64,000 nucleotides of DNA from Luminiphilus sp051201685. GTDB taxonomy: Bacteria; Pseudomonadota; Gammaproteobacteria; Pseudomonadales; Halieaceae. The DNA is taken from the NCBI RefSeq assembly GCF_051201685.1, contig NZ_CP179213.1:62001-126000 (forward strand), read 5' to 3'. Position numbers and translations under genes: made by a program. Positions 33,640 through 41,481 of this stretch are shown here, one piece after another. How positions within the stretch are numbered: position 1 is the stretch's first letter; each line of letters begins with the position of its first letter. The notes beneath the pieces are model-generated. The model made no database searches and was not told where the DNA came from. It saw only the letters and a list, made by a program, of their open reading frames with translations.

Positions 33640-34083
33640 ATGCAAATAAAACAGTTGGCATTAGTTATTCGTTTGGCTGAGGAGCAACGTGACGCTGCGG
33701 CAGGGCAGCTGGCCTCGGGTAAAGCTCAGTGGCAGGGGGCCCAAGATCAGCTTGAGCAACTGCAACAATATCAGGGCCAGTATGTTGTTCAGGCAAAACA
33801 GGAGGCTCAGCGCGGTATTTCGGTGCAGGCGCTCTTTGAGGGGCGACGTTTTATCGCCGAACTTGACGACCTCATCATGAAACAACAGCAAAACGTAGAG
33901 CAGCAGGAGTCTGTTTTACAGTCGTTAACCGAGCAATGGATGGACGCTGCTCGCTATGTGCAGGCCCTAGAGCAATTGAAGGGGTTACGTGTGGCCGAGC
34001 AGCAACGCGCACAGGATCGACGTGAGCAGCAGCTCGTCGATGATCAGTACGCCATTCGAAATTCGTCTCCAGATTATGCATAG
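33640..34083 (+). CDS. fliJ: Flagellar export chaperone FliJ
   Basis: 147 residues, almost entirely coiled coil with very high Gln/Glu content (QLEQLQQYQGQYVVQAKQEA). FliJ is the gamma-like stalk protein that links FliI to FlhA. Position directly after fliI and the IKQLALVIRLAEEQRDAAAG start support the call. Confidence 0.88.
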   Translation: MQIKQLALVIRLAEEQRDAAAGQLASGKAQWQGAQDQLEQLQQYQGQYVVQAKQEAQRGISVQALFEGRRFIAELDDLIMKQQQNVEQQESVLQSLTEQWMDAARYVQALEQLKGLRVAEQQRAQDRREQQLVDDQYAIRNSSPDYA

Positions 34084-34092
34084 GTCTTAACT

Positions 34093-34108
34093 TGGCATGG
34101 CCCTTGCT
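34093..34108 (+). promoter_or_regulatory. Sigma-54 promoter of fliK
   Basis: TGGCATG-GCCC-TTGCT, a near-perfect sigma-54 site nine bases after the fliJ stop and about 140 bp before the fliK start. Confidence 0.85.
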
Positions 34109-34248
34109 AATTTCTGGAATAAGAGAAGTCAATAAACCGCGGTTGCGCCAAGTAGGGCTGAGTGATACTGCGAGTAAAGGATCGGTTTTTTTAAACGTTG
34201 GTCCCCATCTCGGCTTTAGGTTCGACGCGTGGTTGGAGAGTGAAAGGC

Positions 34249-35913
34249 ATGAAAACAGTAGGTTTAGACGGGATTTTAAGCGCTCTAAAGGGTGATTCGG
34301 GCCCCATAACGTCAGACAAAGCGGCCGCTGGAGAAGGTGATGCCTTCAACGCAGCGTTCGATGCTGCGGCACGCAGTGCCAGTGAAACCGCGCCTAGAAA
34401 TGGCAGCGCGAGTGCGTCGCAGGTTGCCGAAAACTCTTCCCAAGCCGGCAACCCCTTGCCCGATAACGGCAAACAACTGCCGAGCTCTGCTGACGACAAC
34501 TCAGCTGAAGAGGTTATTTCTGGAGGTTTGGCTGCAGATTCCTTGTCAACCAGCGAGCTTGCGCCCTCGCCCTTCCTGAAGGCCGCCCTCGATAAAGCGG
34601 TTGGGGGCAATGCCATGGAAACATCGATGAGCAGTTCAACTTTGTTGTCTGCGACTTCCCACCGGGCAGCGGCTGAGATGCCAAGGTTGCCAGGCCAAAG
34701 TGCTGACACTGCGGTCAGGGCAGGGCTAACATCAAATATTCTGCCTGCTGCCTCTACCTCAATAACCGCTTTGGATGCTGATTCGACTCTTGCGAGTGGA
34801 CCCAATACCTCCGCTGATACTTTGCTTCAAACCGAGGCGTCAAAGGTTGCCCCACGGCTCAGTGGTCAAGGCTTTGTGGACCCTAGTAAGGGAGCGGTAG
34901 CGTCTTCTGGGTTCATCGAAGGACCTGAATCCCATGATGGTGAGGTGGCCAATGCCTCTGGCACGCTGAAAAATCAAAATTCACTTACGACGCCACGATC
35001 AGCACCTCTGGCCACGGGCACCGCGGCTGCAACAGGGCTGTCTGCTACATCACCGCCTCCCGCCGATATAGCTGGCACCCAAAAATCTAAGGTGACTTCA
35101 ACAGCAATGGGAGCAGCACAAGACACTAACGCCGATCAGCGTACCGCGCGCGCTACCGATACACAGGTCGCTAATGGGCCGTCAAACCGACCCGTTGGCG
35201 GTGCTGTAAGCATGGCTCAAGGCACAAATTTAGCTACCGAGCTAGGCACCACGGAAGTTTCAGGAAAGGGTAGCTCTGAAATTACCCGCGCATTACAGGG
35301 CGAGTCGTTTGGCGCTGCACTGAATTCCAGTTTGGTCCGTGCCAAGGGTTTTCGCGAGGGTAGTCCGGTTAATGATCAGCCCAGGACACGGACAGCCGAT
35401 ACCCCCTCAGTTGCAGGCCTTAATCCAACCCCGCGTTTAGCAGAAGCATCGACAATGAGTGCTGCCACCCAGGTGGCTGCAATGAAGGCAACCCCAGATT
35501 CGGCTGAGTTCCCACAGGAAGTCGTTGCCAGAGTTCGCATGATTCAGGGGCAGGGACAAACCGAGGCTCGACTTAATTTGCATCCCGCCGAGCTAGGGCG
35601 CTTACAAATTGCCATCACATCTGAAGGAGACGCGACGCGGGTTGCCTTCGTTGTAGATAACGCCCAGGCGAAAGAAGCCCTAGAGCAGGCTATGCCGCGC
35701 TTGCGCGAATTTCTGCAGCAGGCGGGCTTACAGTTGACCGAGGGCTCAGTGTCGCAACAAGGTCAGCAGGACAGTGCGGGGTTTGCCCAAACCGAAACAC
35801 GCTCAGGTGATGGTCTCAGTGCTAACGCCCAAGACGCCGAAGAGAACGGGGTTATTAACGGCAAACCCGATCGGGGCTCTGACCCCAACCGTATGCTCGA
35901 TGCTTACGCATAA
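34249..35913 (+). CDS. fliK: Flagellar hook-length control protein FliK
   Basis: 554 residues. FliK is the exported ruler that ends hook growth and switches export specificity through FlhB. Residues 1 to about 400 are low-complexity Ala/Ser/Thr/Gly-rich, as is usual for the ruler part. The conserved C-terminal Flg_hook domain begins at about 410: EVVARVRMIQGQGQTEARLN, then LHPAELGRLQIAITSEGD and LEQAMPRLREFLQQAGLQL. AAAGG before ATG 34249 supports this start over one 51 bp upstream. Confidence 0.9.
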   Translation: MKTVGLDGILSALKGDSGPITSDKAAAGEGDAFNAAFDAAARSASETAPRNGSASASQVAENSSQAGNPLPDNGKQLPSSADDNSAEEVISGGLAADSLSTSELAPSPFLKAALDKAVGGNAMETSMSSSTLLSATSHRAAAEMPRLPGQSADTAVRAGLTSNILPAASTSITALDADSTLASGPNTSADTLLQTEASKVAPRLSGQGFVDPSKGAVASSGFIEGPESHDGEVANASGTLKNQNSLTTPRSAPLATGTAAATGLSATSPPPADIAGTQKSKVTSTAMGAAQDTNADQRTARATDTQVANGPSNRPVGGAVSMAQGTNLATELGTTEVSGKGSSEITRALQGESFGAALNSSLVRAKGFREGSPVNDQPRTRTADTPSVAGLNPTPRLAEASTMSAATQVAAMKATPDSAEFPQEVVARVRMIQGQGQTEARLNLHPAELGRLQIAITSEGDATRVAFVVDNAQAKEALEQAMPRLREFLQQAGLQLTEGSVSQQGQQDSAGFAQTETRSGDGLSANAQDAEENGVINGKPDRGSDPNRMLDAYA

Positions 35914-36128
35914 CCGTTGGGTAATTAAGCTGTTATGGCGAATGTTGCGAGCACACTGATTTAAAAATAGGTAAAACGCCAAGACTAATGGCGGTTCATC
36001 TTTTCCTCTTTCCACGCCTCCCATTTTGCGGCTAGGCTAGTCGATAGCGGCTTTTTTTGCCCGTCAAAACACTGACGCCAGTCAAAAAATATTCCGTAAA
36101 CTATTGTTTATTATAAATATTTTCTGCG

Positions 36129-36145
36129 TGGTACGCAGGTTGCTT
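36129..36145 (+). promoter_or_regulatory. Sigma-54 promoter of the fliL operon
   Basis: TGGTACG-CAGG-TTGCTT, one mismatch from consensus with exact spacing, 64 bp before the fliL start. The rest of the 295-bp fliK-fliL gap is AT-rich, with no gene. A run of seven T near 36050 might end fliK transcription, but no clean stem precedes it. Confidence 0.85.
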
Positions 36146-36208
36146 ATCTGTTGGTAACAATAGATCACAGTCCTGCCTCCGGTAGATACTGACAAAGGAA
36201 TGGAAGCA

Positions 36209-36766
36209 ATGGCGGAAGATGAAGCCACCAAAAAGAAAAAATCTGAAGACGGAGAGTCCTCGGAAGGTAGCAGTGGCGGCAAGCGCAAGCTTATTTTGCT
36301 TGTTGTGGGTGCCATTCTCCTTTTAGGTATTGGAATTGGTGCCGGATTTTTTGTCGGCAACATGACGGCTGACGATCCAGATTCAGCTGAAAGCGCTGAG
36401 GTCGATGAAGAAGGCGACGAAGATAGCGACCGCAAGAAAAAAGACGACCGGCACAATATCTACATTACGGTAGGAAAACTGCTCGCGGCTGTCGAGCACA
36501 ACGGGTCTACCCGATACATTCAGGCTGAAGTCGATCTAGTCGGTTACGAAAAAAGCGTGATGGATGACGCGCAGCACAACGTTCCTGCCCTACGAAATCG
36601 TCTGTTACTGCTTTTTTCATCTCAGGATTTTGACCAAGTCCGCACAATTGCTGGGCGTGAACGCCTGCGCGTTGAATCTCTCAAAGCCGTGAACGATGTT
36701 CTTGAACTGGGTCCCAAGGGTGATCGAGTTGAAGACGTGTATTTCACGGCTTTTGTTATCCAATAG
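36209..36766 (+). CDS. fliL: Flagellar basal body-associated protein FliL
   Basis: 185 residues. FliL is a single-pass inner-membrane protein that surrounds and stabilises the stator. A Lys/Glu/Ser-rich cytoplasmic tail (1-27) is followed by a membrane helix at about 28-52 (LILLVVGAILLLGIGIGAGF), an acidic linker and a stomatin-like periplasmic domain (RYIQAEVDLVGYEKSVMDD, VPALRNRLLLLFSSQDFDQV). ATG 36209 has AAAGGA eight to nine bases upstream; the ATG at 36200 directly abuts it. First gene of fliLMNOPQR-flhBA. Confidence 0.93.
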   Translation: MAEDEATKKKKSEDGESSEGSSGGKRKLILLVVGAILLLGIGIGAGFFVGNMTADDPDSAESAEVDEEGDEDSDRKKKDDRHNIYITVGKLLAAVEHNGSTRYIQAEVDLVGYEKSVMDDAQHNVPALRNRLLLLFSSQDFDQVRTIAGRERLRVESLKAVNDVLELGPKGDRVEDVYFTAFVIQ

Positions 36767-36774
36767 GTGCTGCT

Positions 36775-37746
36775 GTGTCTGAAGCTGACGACAATCAACC
36801 GGTTCTAAGCGAAGAGGAAATAGAAGCTCTCGTCGATCACGCTGTGACTGACAACGTGTTTGATGATGGGCATTTTAAATCCCACGACTTCGGTGCCGGC
36901 GAAGCTCTGACCCTATCCAAGTGGTCGGAGCTCGATGGCTTGTTGCGCGCTCATGCAGAGGTCCTGCAGGGTGTCTTACTTAGAAATTTTGGACAGGAGG
37001 CGACGGTTGAGCCTTTTGCGCCATTGTTTGCACGTGTCGGCGACCTTATTCCCGCCATCTCTGATCGTGTTGCTTTGATTACCACTGAAATCAAACCCCT
37101 TGAGGGTGAAAGTCACCTAGAGGTTCCCGGCGACTTTTTGTCCTTCTTGGTGAATCAATATTTTGGTGGCAGTACGGTTGCATCACCGAAGCTTGCCGGA
37201 AAAGTGACCCCCAGCGAGCAGCGGTTAAGTGAGCAGCTGGCTAAAGATGTTCTGCGCACTTTAGTTGAAGTGTGGTCTGACCGACTTGTCCTTGAACCAG
37301 GAGACCTTTACGTCGATATCACCACCGATCGACTGTCATTACTGCCCGCCGACATGGGTTATGTCGTTCTGACCTATTCAGTGACCTGCAGCAGTGATTA
37401 TCAAGGTGAGTTTCGAGTGTTGCTGCCCTATGACTCAATGGCACTGCAAGCGCAAAGACTTATGCCCACGCGCAGAGACGAACCTGAAGTGGTAGTAGAG
37501 CCCGAATGGGAAGCGCGTTTACAAAGCGCAGTGCCAGAAATTGATGTTGAGATTTGTGGCGTAGTTTCCCTGCTTGAAACCAGTTTGCGCAATTTGTTGG
37601 CATTCAAGGTCGGTACGGTGATCCCCATCAGCGAACCTCAAACGGCTCAACTTAACGTTGAAGGCCGTGGCATAGCGCGCGGTAAATACGGCGCTCATGA
37701 CAGCCATCGTGCTGTTCAGATAACCGATTTTTCTAGGAGTAAATAA
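36775..37746 (+). CDS. fliM: Flagellar motor switch protein FliM (divergent)
   Basis: 323 residues starting at GTG 36775. FliM forms the C-ring wall and binds CheY-P. The N-terminal CheY-binding segment LSEEEIEALVD is present. The middle domain is recognisable (ITTEIKPLEGESHLEVPGDF, LSFLVNQYFGG) but departs from the usual wording, and a further third (DLYVDITTDRLSLLPADM, FRVLLPYDSM) leads to the SpoA domain at about 245-315 (VEICGVVSLLETSLRNLLAF, VGTVIPI). Position between fliL and fliN makes the assignment secure. The stop overlaps fliN by one base. Confidence 0.9.
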   Translation: MSEADDNQPVLSEEEIEALVDHAVTDNVFDDGHFKSHDFGAGEALTLSKWSELDGLLRAHAEVLQGVLLRNFGQEATVEPFAPLFARVGDLIPAISDRVALITTEIKPLEGESHLEVPGDFLSFLVNQYFGGSTVASPKLAGKVTPSEQRLSEQLAKDVLRTLVEVWSDRLVLEPGDLYVDITTDRLSLLPADMGYVVLTYSVTCSSDYQGEFRVLLPYDSMALQAQRLMPTRRDEPEVVVEPEWEARLQSAVPEIDVEICGVVSLLETSLRNLLAFKVGTVIPISEPQTAQLNVEGRGIARGKYGAHDSHRAVQITDFSRSK

Positions 37747-38084
37747 TGGCTGAAGATCAAGAAGACATGACGACAGCAACACCGCCTGAGCTCAACGAAG
37801 GCGCTGTCGAGGGAAATGGCGAGATCGACCTTGATCTTCTCATGGACGTACCGGTTTATCTCACCGTTGAGGTGGGGCGTCGACGGATGACGATCAAAGA
37901 GCTGCTCGCGCTCGCTTCAGGCAGCGTGGTTGCTTTTGATAGGAGCGTATCTGAACCCATGGATCTCATGGTCAACGGCACGCTGGTCGCCAGAGGAGAG
38001 GTGGTGTCTGCGGAAGGTCAGTTTGGATTGCGCTTGGTTGATGTCGTAAGTCCTAAAGAGCGGCTACAGCAGTTAGGCAGCTAA
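37746..38084 (+). CDS. fliN: Flagellar motor switch protein FliN
   Basis: 112 residues. A short acidic N-terminus is followed by a complete SpoA domain: LLMDVPVYLTVEVGRRRMTI, KELLALASGSVVAFDR, EPMDLMVNGTLVARGEVV and FGLRLVDVVSPKERLQ. FliN forms the base of the C-ring and binds FliH. TAATG overlap with fliM. Confidence 0.96.
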   Translation: MAEDQEDMTTATPPELNEGAVEGNGEIDLDLLMDVPVYLTVEVGRRRMTIKELLALASGSVVAFDRSVSEPMDLMVNGTLVARGEVVSAEGQFGLRLVDVVSPKERLQQLGS

Positions 38085-38086
38085 TC

Positions 38087-38518
38087 ATGTCACGCATCTT
38101 ATTATTACTAATGTGTATCCCAAGCATAGCCTTAGCAGAGACCGGAGCTGGAGAAACCCTACCCAGCACCGCTGATCTTTTTTCCTGGTCTTATTTGGGT
38201 CAGGTCATAGCGTCTCTGGCGCTGGTAATTGGCTTGCTGTTCGGTGCGCTCTGGATTATGCGTCGTGTCAATGGCGTGGGTCAGGCGGTGGGCGGTCAAA
38301 TGCGCGTTGTCTCTAGCCTTGGTTTAGGGCAGCGAGAGCGAGCTGTTCTTGTCAGCGTGGGTGATCAGCAAATTTTGTTGGGCGTTGCGCCCGGCCGTGT
38401 CGCTGCCCTTCATGTCTTTGACGAACCGGCGGTAGCACAAGACATAACGCCGGCTCCCCCACTTAAATTCTCGGAAGTTTGGCAGAACGTCATGGGAAAA
38501 AAGGATAGTTCGTCGTGA
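38087..38518 (+). CDS. fliO: Flagellar export protein FliO
   Basis: 143 residues. FliO helps assemble the FliP ring. Signal peptide-like start (SRILLLLMCIPSIALA), a membrane helix at about 40-62 (VIASLALVIGLLFGALWIM), then the cytoplasmic domain with VVSSLGLGQRERAVLVSVGD and QILLGVAPGRVAAL. The GTGA overlap with fliP couples them. Confidence 0.9.
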   Translation: MSRILLLLMCIPSIALAETGAGETLPSTADLFSWSYLGQVIASLALVIGLLFGALWIMRRVNGVGQAVGGQMRVVSSLGLGQRERAVLVSVGDQQILLGVAPGRVAALHVFDEPAVAQDITPAPPLKFSEVWQNVMGKKDSSS

Positions 38519-39261
38519 AGGTTTTCCTAATTATTGTGGCGGCACTGGCTATTTGGTTGCCCGACAGCGCGCTGGCCCAGCAGGCCACCATACCCCTGGT
38601 ATCGACTACGCCAAACGCGGATGGCGGCAGTGACTATGCTTTGGGGATACAAATTTTATTGGTCATGACGGTACTCACCTTGCTACCCGCCATGCTCATC
38701 ACTATGACGTCCTTTACCCGAGTACTCATTGTGCTGGCTATTTTGCGCCAGGCTATGGGCACGGCTCAGACACCCTCAAATCAAATTATTTTGGGCCTAT
38801 CGCTTTTTTTATCACTGTTCATCATGGCGCCTGTCTTCGACGTTGCGTGGACTACTGCGCTGAAGCCTTTTCTCGACGGAGGGGTAGATTTTGAAGGTGC
38901 GCTTGAGGCGGCGAAAATTCCATTTCGTGAATTTATGTTTACTCAAACCCGCGATTCAGATCTCACCATGTTTGCAGAAATGGGGGGATATGGTGCGTTT
39001 GCAAGTCAGGACGATGTCCCTATGTTCGTTCTTCTTCCCTCCTTTCTTGTGAGCGAACTGAAGACCGCTTTTCAAATAGGTTTTCTGCTGTTTGTGCCCT
39101 TTTTGGTTATCGACTTGGTGGTCGCCGCTATCCTCATGGCGATGGGCATGATGATGTTGTCACCCATTATTATTTCACTGCCGTTCAAACTCATGCTGTT
39201 TGTGTTGATCGACGGCTGGGCGCTGGTTACCAGCACCCTTGTGCGCAGTTTCGCGGTCTGA
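38515..39261 (+). CDS. fliP: Flagellar export gate protein FliP
   Basis: 248 residues, start GTG 38515. FliP forms the core of the export gate with FliQ and FliR. Cleavable signal peptide (IVAALAIWLPDSALA), then LPAMLITMTSFTRVLIVLAI, RQAMGTAQTPSNQIILGLSL, and the C-terminal MGMMMLSPIIISLPFKLMLF block. All FliP landmarks are present. Confidence 0.97.
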   Translation: MKVFLIIVAALAIWLPDSALAQQATIPLVSTTPNADGGSDYALGIQILLVMTVLTLLPAMLITMTSFTRVLIVLAILRQAMGTAQTPSNQIILGLSLFLSLFIMAPVFDVAWTTALKPFLDGGVDFEGALEAAKIPFREFMFTQTRDSDLTMFAEMGGYGAFASQDDVPMFVLLPSFLVSELKTAFQIGFLLFVPFLVIDLVVAAILMAMGMMMLSPIIISLPFKLMLFVLIDGWALVTSTLVRSFAV

Positions 39262-39271
39262 GGCGCAGCGT

Positions 39272-39541
39272 ATGGGACCCGAAACAGTTTTGGATTTAGG
39301 ACGTGACGCACTGTGGCTCGCCGTGCTGCTCGCCGGGCCACTGTTGGGAGCTGCTTTGGCAGTGGGCCTATTTATTGGTGTTATTCAGGCCGCTACCCAA
39401 ATCCAAGAAATGACCCTCAGTTTCATTCCTAAGCTATTAGCCCTAGTGGTTACGCTATTTGTCATTGGGCCGTGGATGCTGCGTATTCTGACTACCTTTG
39501 CTCAGCGCCTATTCATGGACATTCCAGGGTTAGTGGGCTAA
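39272..39541 (+). CDS. fliQ: Flagellar export gate protein FliQ
   Basis: 89 residues with two membrane helices, the standard FliQ size. GRDALWLAVLLAGPLLGAAL, then GVIQAATQIQEMTLSFIPKL is the family signature. ATG 39272 lies 10 bp after fliP. An open frame 33 bp longer would overlap fliP and adds no FliQ sequence. Confidence 0.96.
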   Translation: MGPETVLDLGRDALWLAVLLAGPLLGAALAVGLFIGVIQAATQIQEMTLSFIPKLLALVVTLFVIGPWMLRILTTFAQRLFMDIPGLVG

Positions 39542-39544
39542 GTC

Positions 39545-40318
39545 ATGTTACCCATACCTGCAGAACTCATCTTGGAAAAAATGGTGTTTTGGTCAGCGCC
39601 GTTTTTGCGAGTCTCTGCAATGCTTTTAATCGCACCGGTATTCAGTGCCTCCGGTGTGCCGGTTCGCTTTCGTGTCTTGCTTGCGGTTCTTATTGCCGCG
39701 TTGGCTGCACCCATCATACCCACGCCGCCAACCACTGATCTGTTTAGCGCCAACGGTTTATTGATGGCTATTCGTGAAGTGGGAATTGGTTTTGCCATTG
39801 GTTTTGTGTTGCAACTGGTTTTTGGTGCGGTGGTATATGCGGGTCAGGCGGTTTCCATGACCATGGGCTTGGGTTTTGCAATGGCGGTAGATCCGCAAAA
39901 CGGCGTGCAAGTGCCGGTGTTGTCGCAAATGTATGTAATTCTAGCGACGTTGTTGTTTCTAAGTCTTAACGGCCATCTTATTCTGATTGCCACGGTAATC
40001 GACAGCTATCAAATATTGCCCCCAAACTTATCCGGTATCCCTGTCAGTAGCTTGGGTGAAGTTGCCGCCTTGGGCAGTAAGGTTTTTGCCAGTGGTATCT
40101 CATTAGCCCTCCCGGCAATGGCCGCGATGCTTATGGTTAACGTGACCTTTGGCGTGATTACTCGAACCGCCCCCCAGCTCAATATTTTTGCTGTTGGTTT
40201 CCCCATGACCCTCATGGGGGGCTTCTTTGTCCTATTTATTAATATGCCCAACCTCATTGCTGCGCTTTCCCAGTTTCTGGATCAAGCGTTGATGCAGGTT
40301 CCGGCCGTGTTCATGTAG
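39545..40318 (+). CDS. fliR: Flagellar export gate protein FliR
   Basis: 257 residues with about six membrane helices. It includes FLRVSAMLLIAPVFSASGVP, RFRVLLAVLIAALAAPIIP, AGQAVSMTMGLGFAMAVDPQ and VGFPMTLMGGFFVLFINMPN. Export gate component. It starts three bases after fliQ. Confidence 0.95.
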   Translation: MLPIPAELILEKMVFWSAPFLRVSAMLLIAPVFSASGVPVRFRVLLAVLIAALAAPIIPTPPTTDLFSANGLLMAIREVGIGFAIGFVLQLVFGAVVYAGQAVSMTMGLGFAMAVDPQNGVQVPVLSQMYVILATLLFLSLNGHLILIATVIDSYQILPPNLSGIPVSSLGEVAALGSKVFASGISLALPAMAAMLMVNVTFGVITRTAPQLNIFAVGFPMTLMGGFFVLFINMPNLIAALSQFLDQALMQVPAVFM

Positions 40319-40326
40319 GGGGACCT

Positions 40327-41481
40327 GTGGCAGAAGAGCAAACAGGTCAGGAACGCACTGAGGAGCCCACCGCAAAACGGTTACAGCAGGCCCGGGAGAA
40401 GGGTCAGGTTGCTCGTTCTCGGGAACTTAATACGTTGCTCATGCTTTTGCCCTGCGCCGTGGCCCTTTGGTTGACTGGAGAGTTCGCCATGGATGCGGTG
40501 ACTCGCTTGTTCACAGGGGCTTTAACGCCACCGTCAGCCGCGATGAAGGTCACCAGTGAAGTGGCGCCATTTTTGGGCGCTACCCTTATGTCAGGGCTGG
40601 AGATGATCGTGCCATTTTTGGCGTTGACCGTCTTTGTGGCGCTGCTAGGCCCCTCTGTCATGGGAGGGCTGATTTTTTCTCTCAAGTCGATGTCACCCGG
40701 CCTCGACAAGATTGATCCGATCAAAGGTTTCGGTCGGATTTTTTCACGTAAATCGCTGTTAGAGCTGGTGAAAAGCCTACTGAAGTTTTTCTTGGTTTCC
40801 GGTGTGGCCGTGCTCGTTTTGCTCTCCTTTGAGCGTGAGGTTATGGGTCTAATTGCACTGCCCGTGGGTGAAGGTATTGCCCAGGCGGGTCGCATGATCA
40901 TGCTGACGCTGATTTTTCTGTCGGCCAGTTTGATTTTGGTCGTGGCTATCGACGTGCCTTTTCAGCTTTGGGATCACACCCGCAAGCTGCGTATGACCAA
41001 ACAAGAAGTCAAAGACGAGATGAAGGAGACCGACGGGAATCCTGAAATGAAGGGCAAGATCCGCCAAAAGCAGCGCGAGATTGCCGACCGTCGAATGCTT
41101 GCAGATGTGCCGACTGCAGATGTAGTCATTACCAACCCAACGCACTTTTCTGTCGCCCTTAAATATGACCAACAGGGCAACACAGCACCTAGGGTACTGG
41201 CGAAAGGAGCCGATCATATGGCTATGCAAATTCGGCATATCGCCAGAGCCCACGACATTGTTATTTACGAGGAACCCCCGCTAGCCCGAGCGCTGTTTGC
41301 CAGCACTGAGGCGGGAGATGAAATTCCAGGCAATCTGTTTTTAGCAGTTGCACGGGTTTTGGCGTACGTCTTCCACCTGCGTAAGGCTCAGGCTACTGAC
41401 TATGTACCGCGGCCCGAATCTATTGAGTTACCTCAAGAGTATGCCGACATCATGAATAAGGAGCTAAATGATGGCGACTAG
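40327..41481 (+). CDS. flhB: Flagellar export switch protein FlhB
   Basis: 384 residues from GTG 40327. Four membrane helices, then the cytoplasmic autocleaving domain with N270-P271-T272-H273 in VVITNPTHFSVAL. Self-cleavage between Asn and Pro permits the switch from hook to filament export. The N-terminal EERTEEPTAKRLQQAREKGQ-type start (here GQERTEEPTAKRLQQAREKG) is classic. It overlaps flhA by 14 bp. A stand-alone paralogue of its C-terminal domain lies at 49934-50227. Confidence 0.97.
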   Translation: MAEEQTGQERTEEPTAKRLQQAREKGQVARSRELNTLLMLLPCAVALWLTGEFAMDAVTRLFTGALTPPSAAMKVTSEVAPFLGATLMSGLEMIVPFLALTVFVALLGPSVMGGLIFSLKSMSPGLDKIDPIKGFGRIFSRKSLLELVKSLLKFFLVSGVAVLVLLSFEREVMGLIALPVGEGIAQAGRMIMLTLIFLSASLILVVAIDVPFQLWDHTRKLRMTKQEVKDEMKETDGNPEMKGKIRQKQREIADRRMLADVPTADVVITNPTHFSVALKYDQQGNTAPRVLAKGADHMAMQIRHIARAHDIVIYEEPPLARALFASTEAGDEIPGNLFLAVARVLAYVFHLRKAQATDYVPRPESIELPQEYADIMNKELNDGD

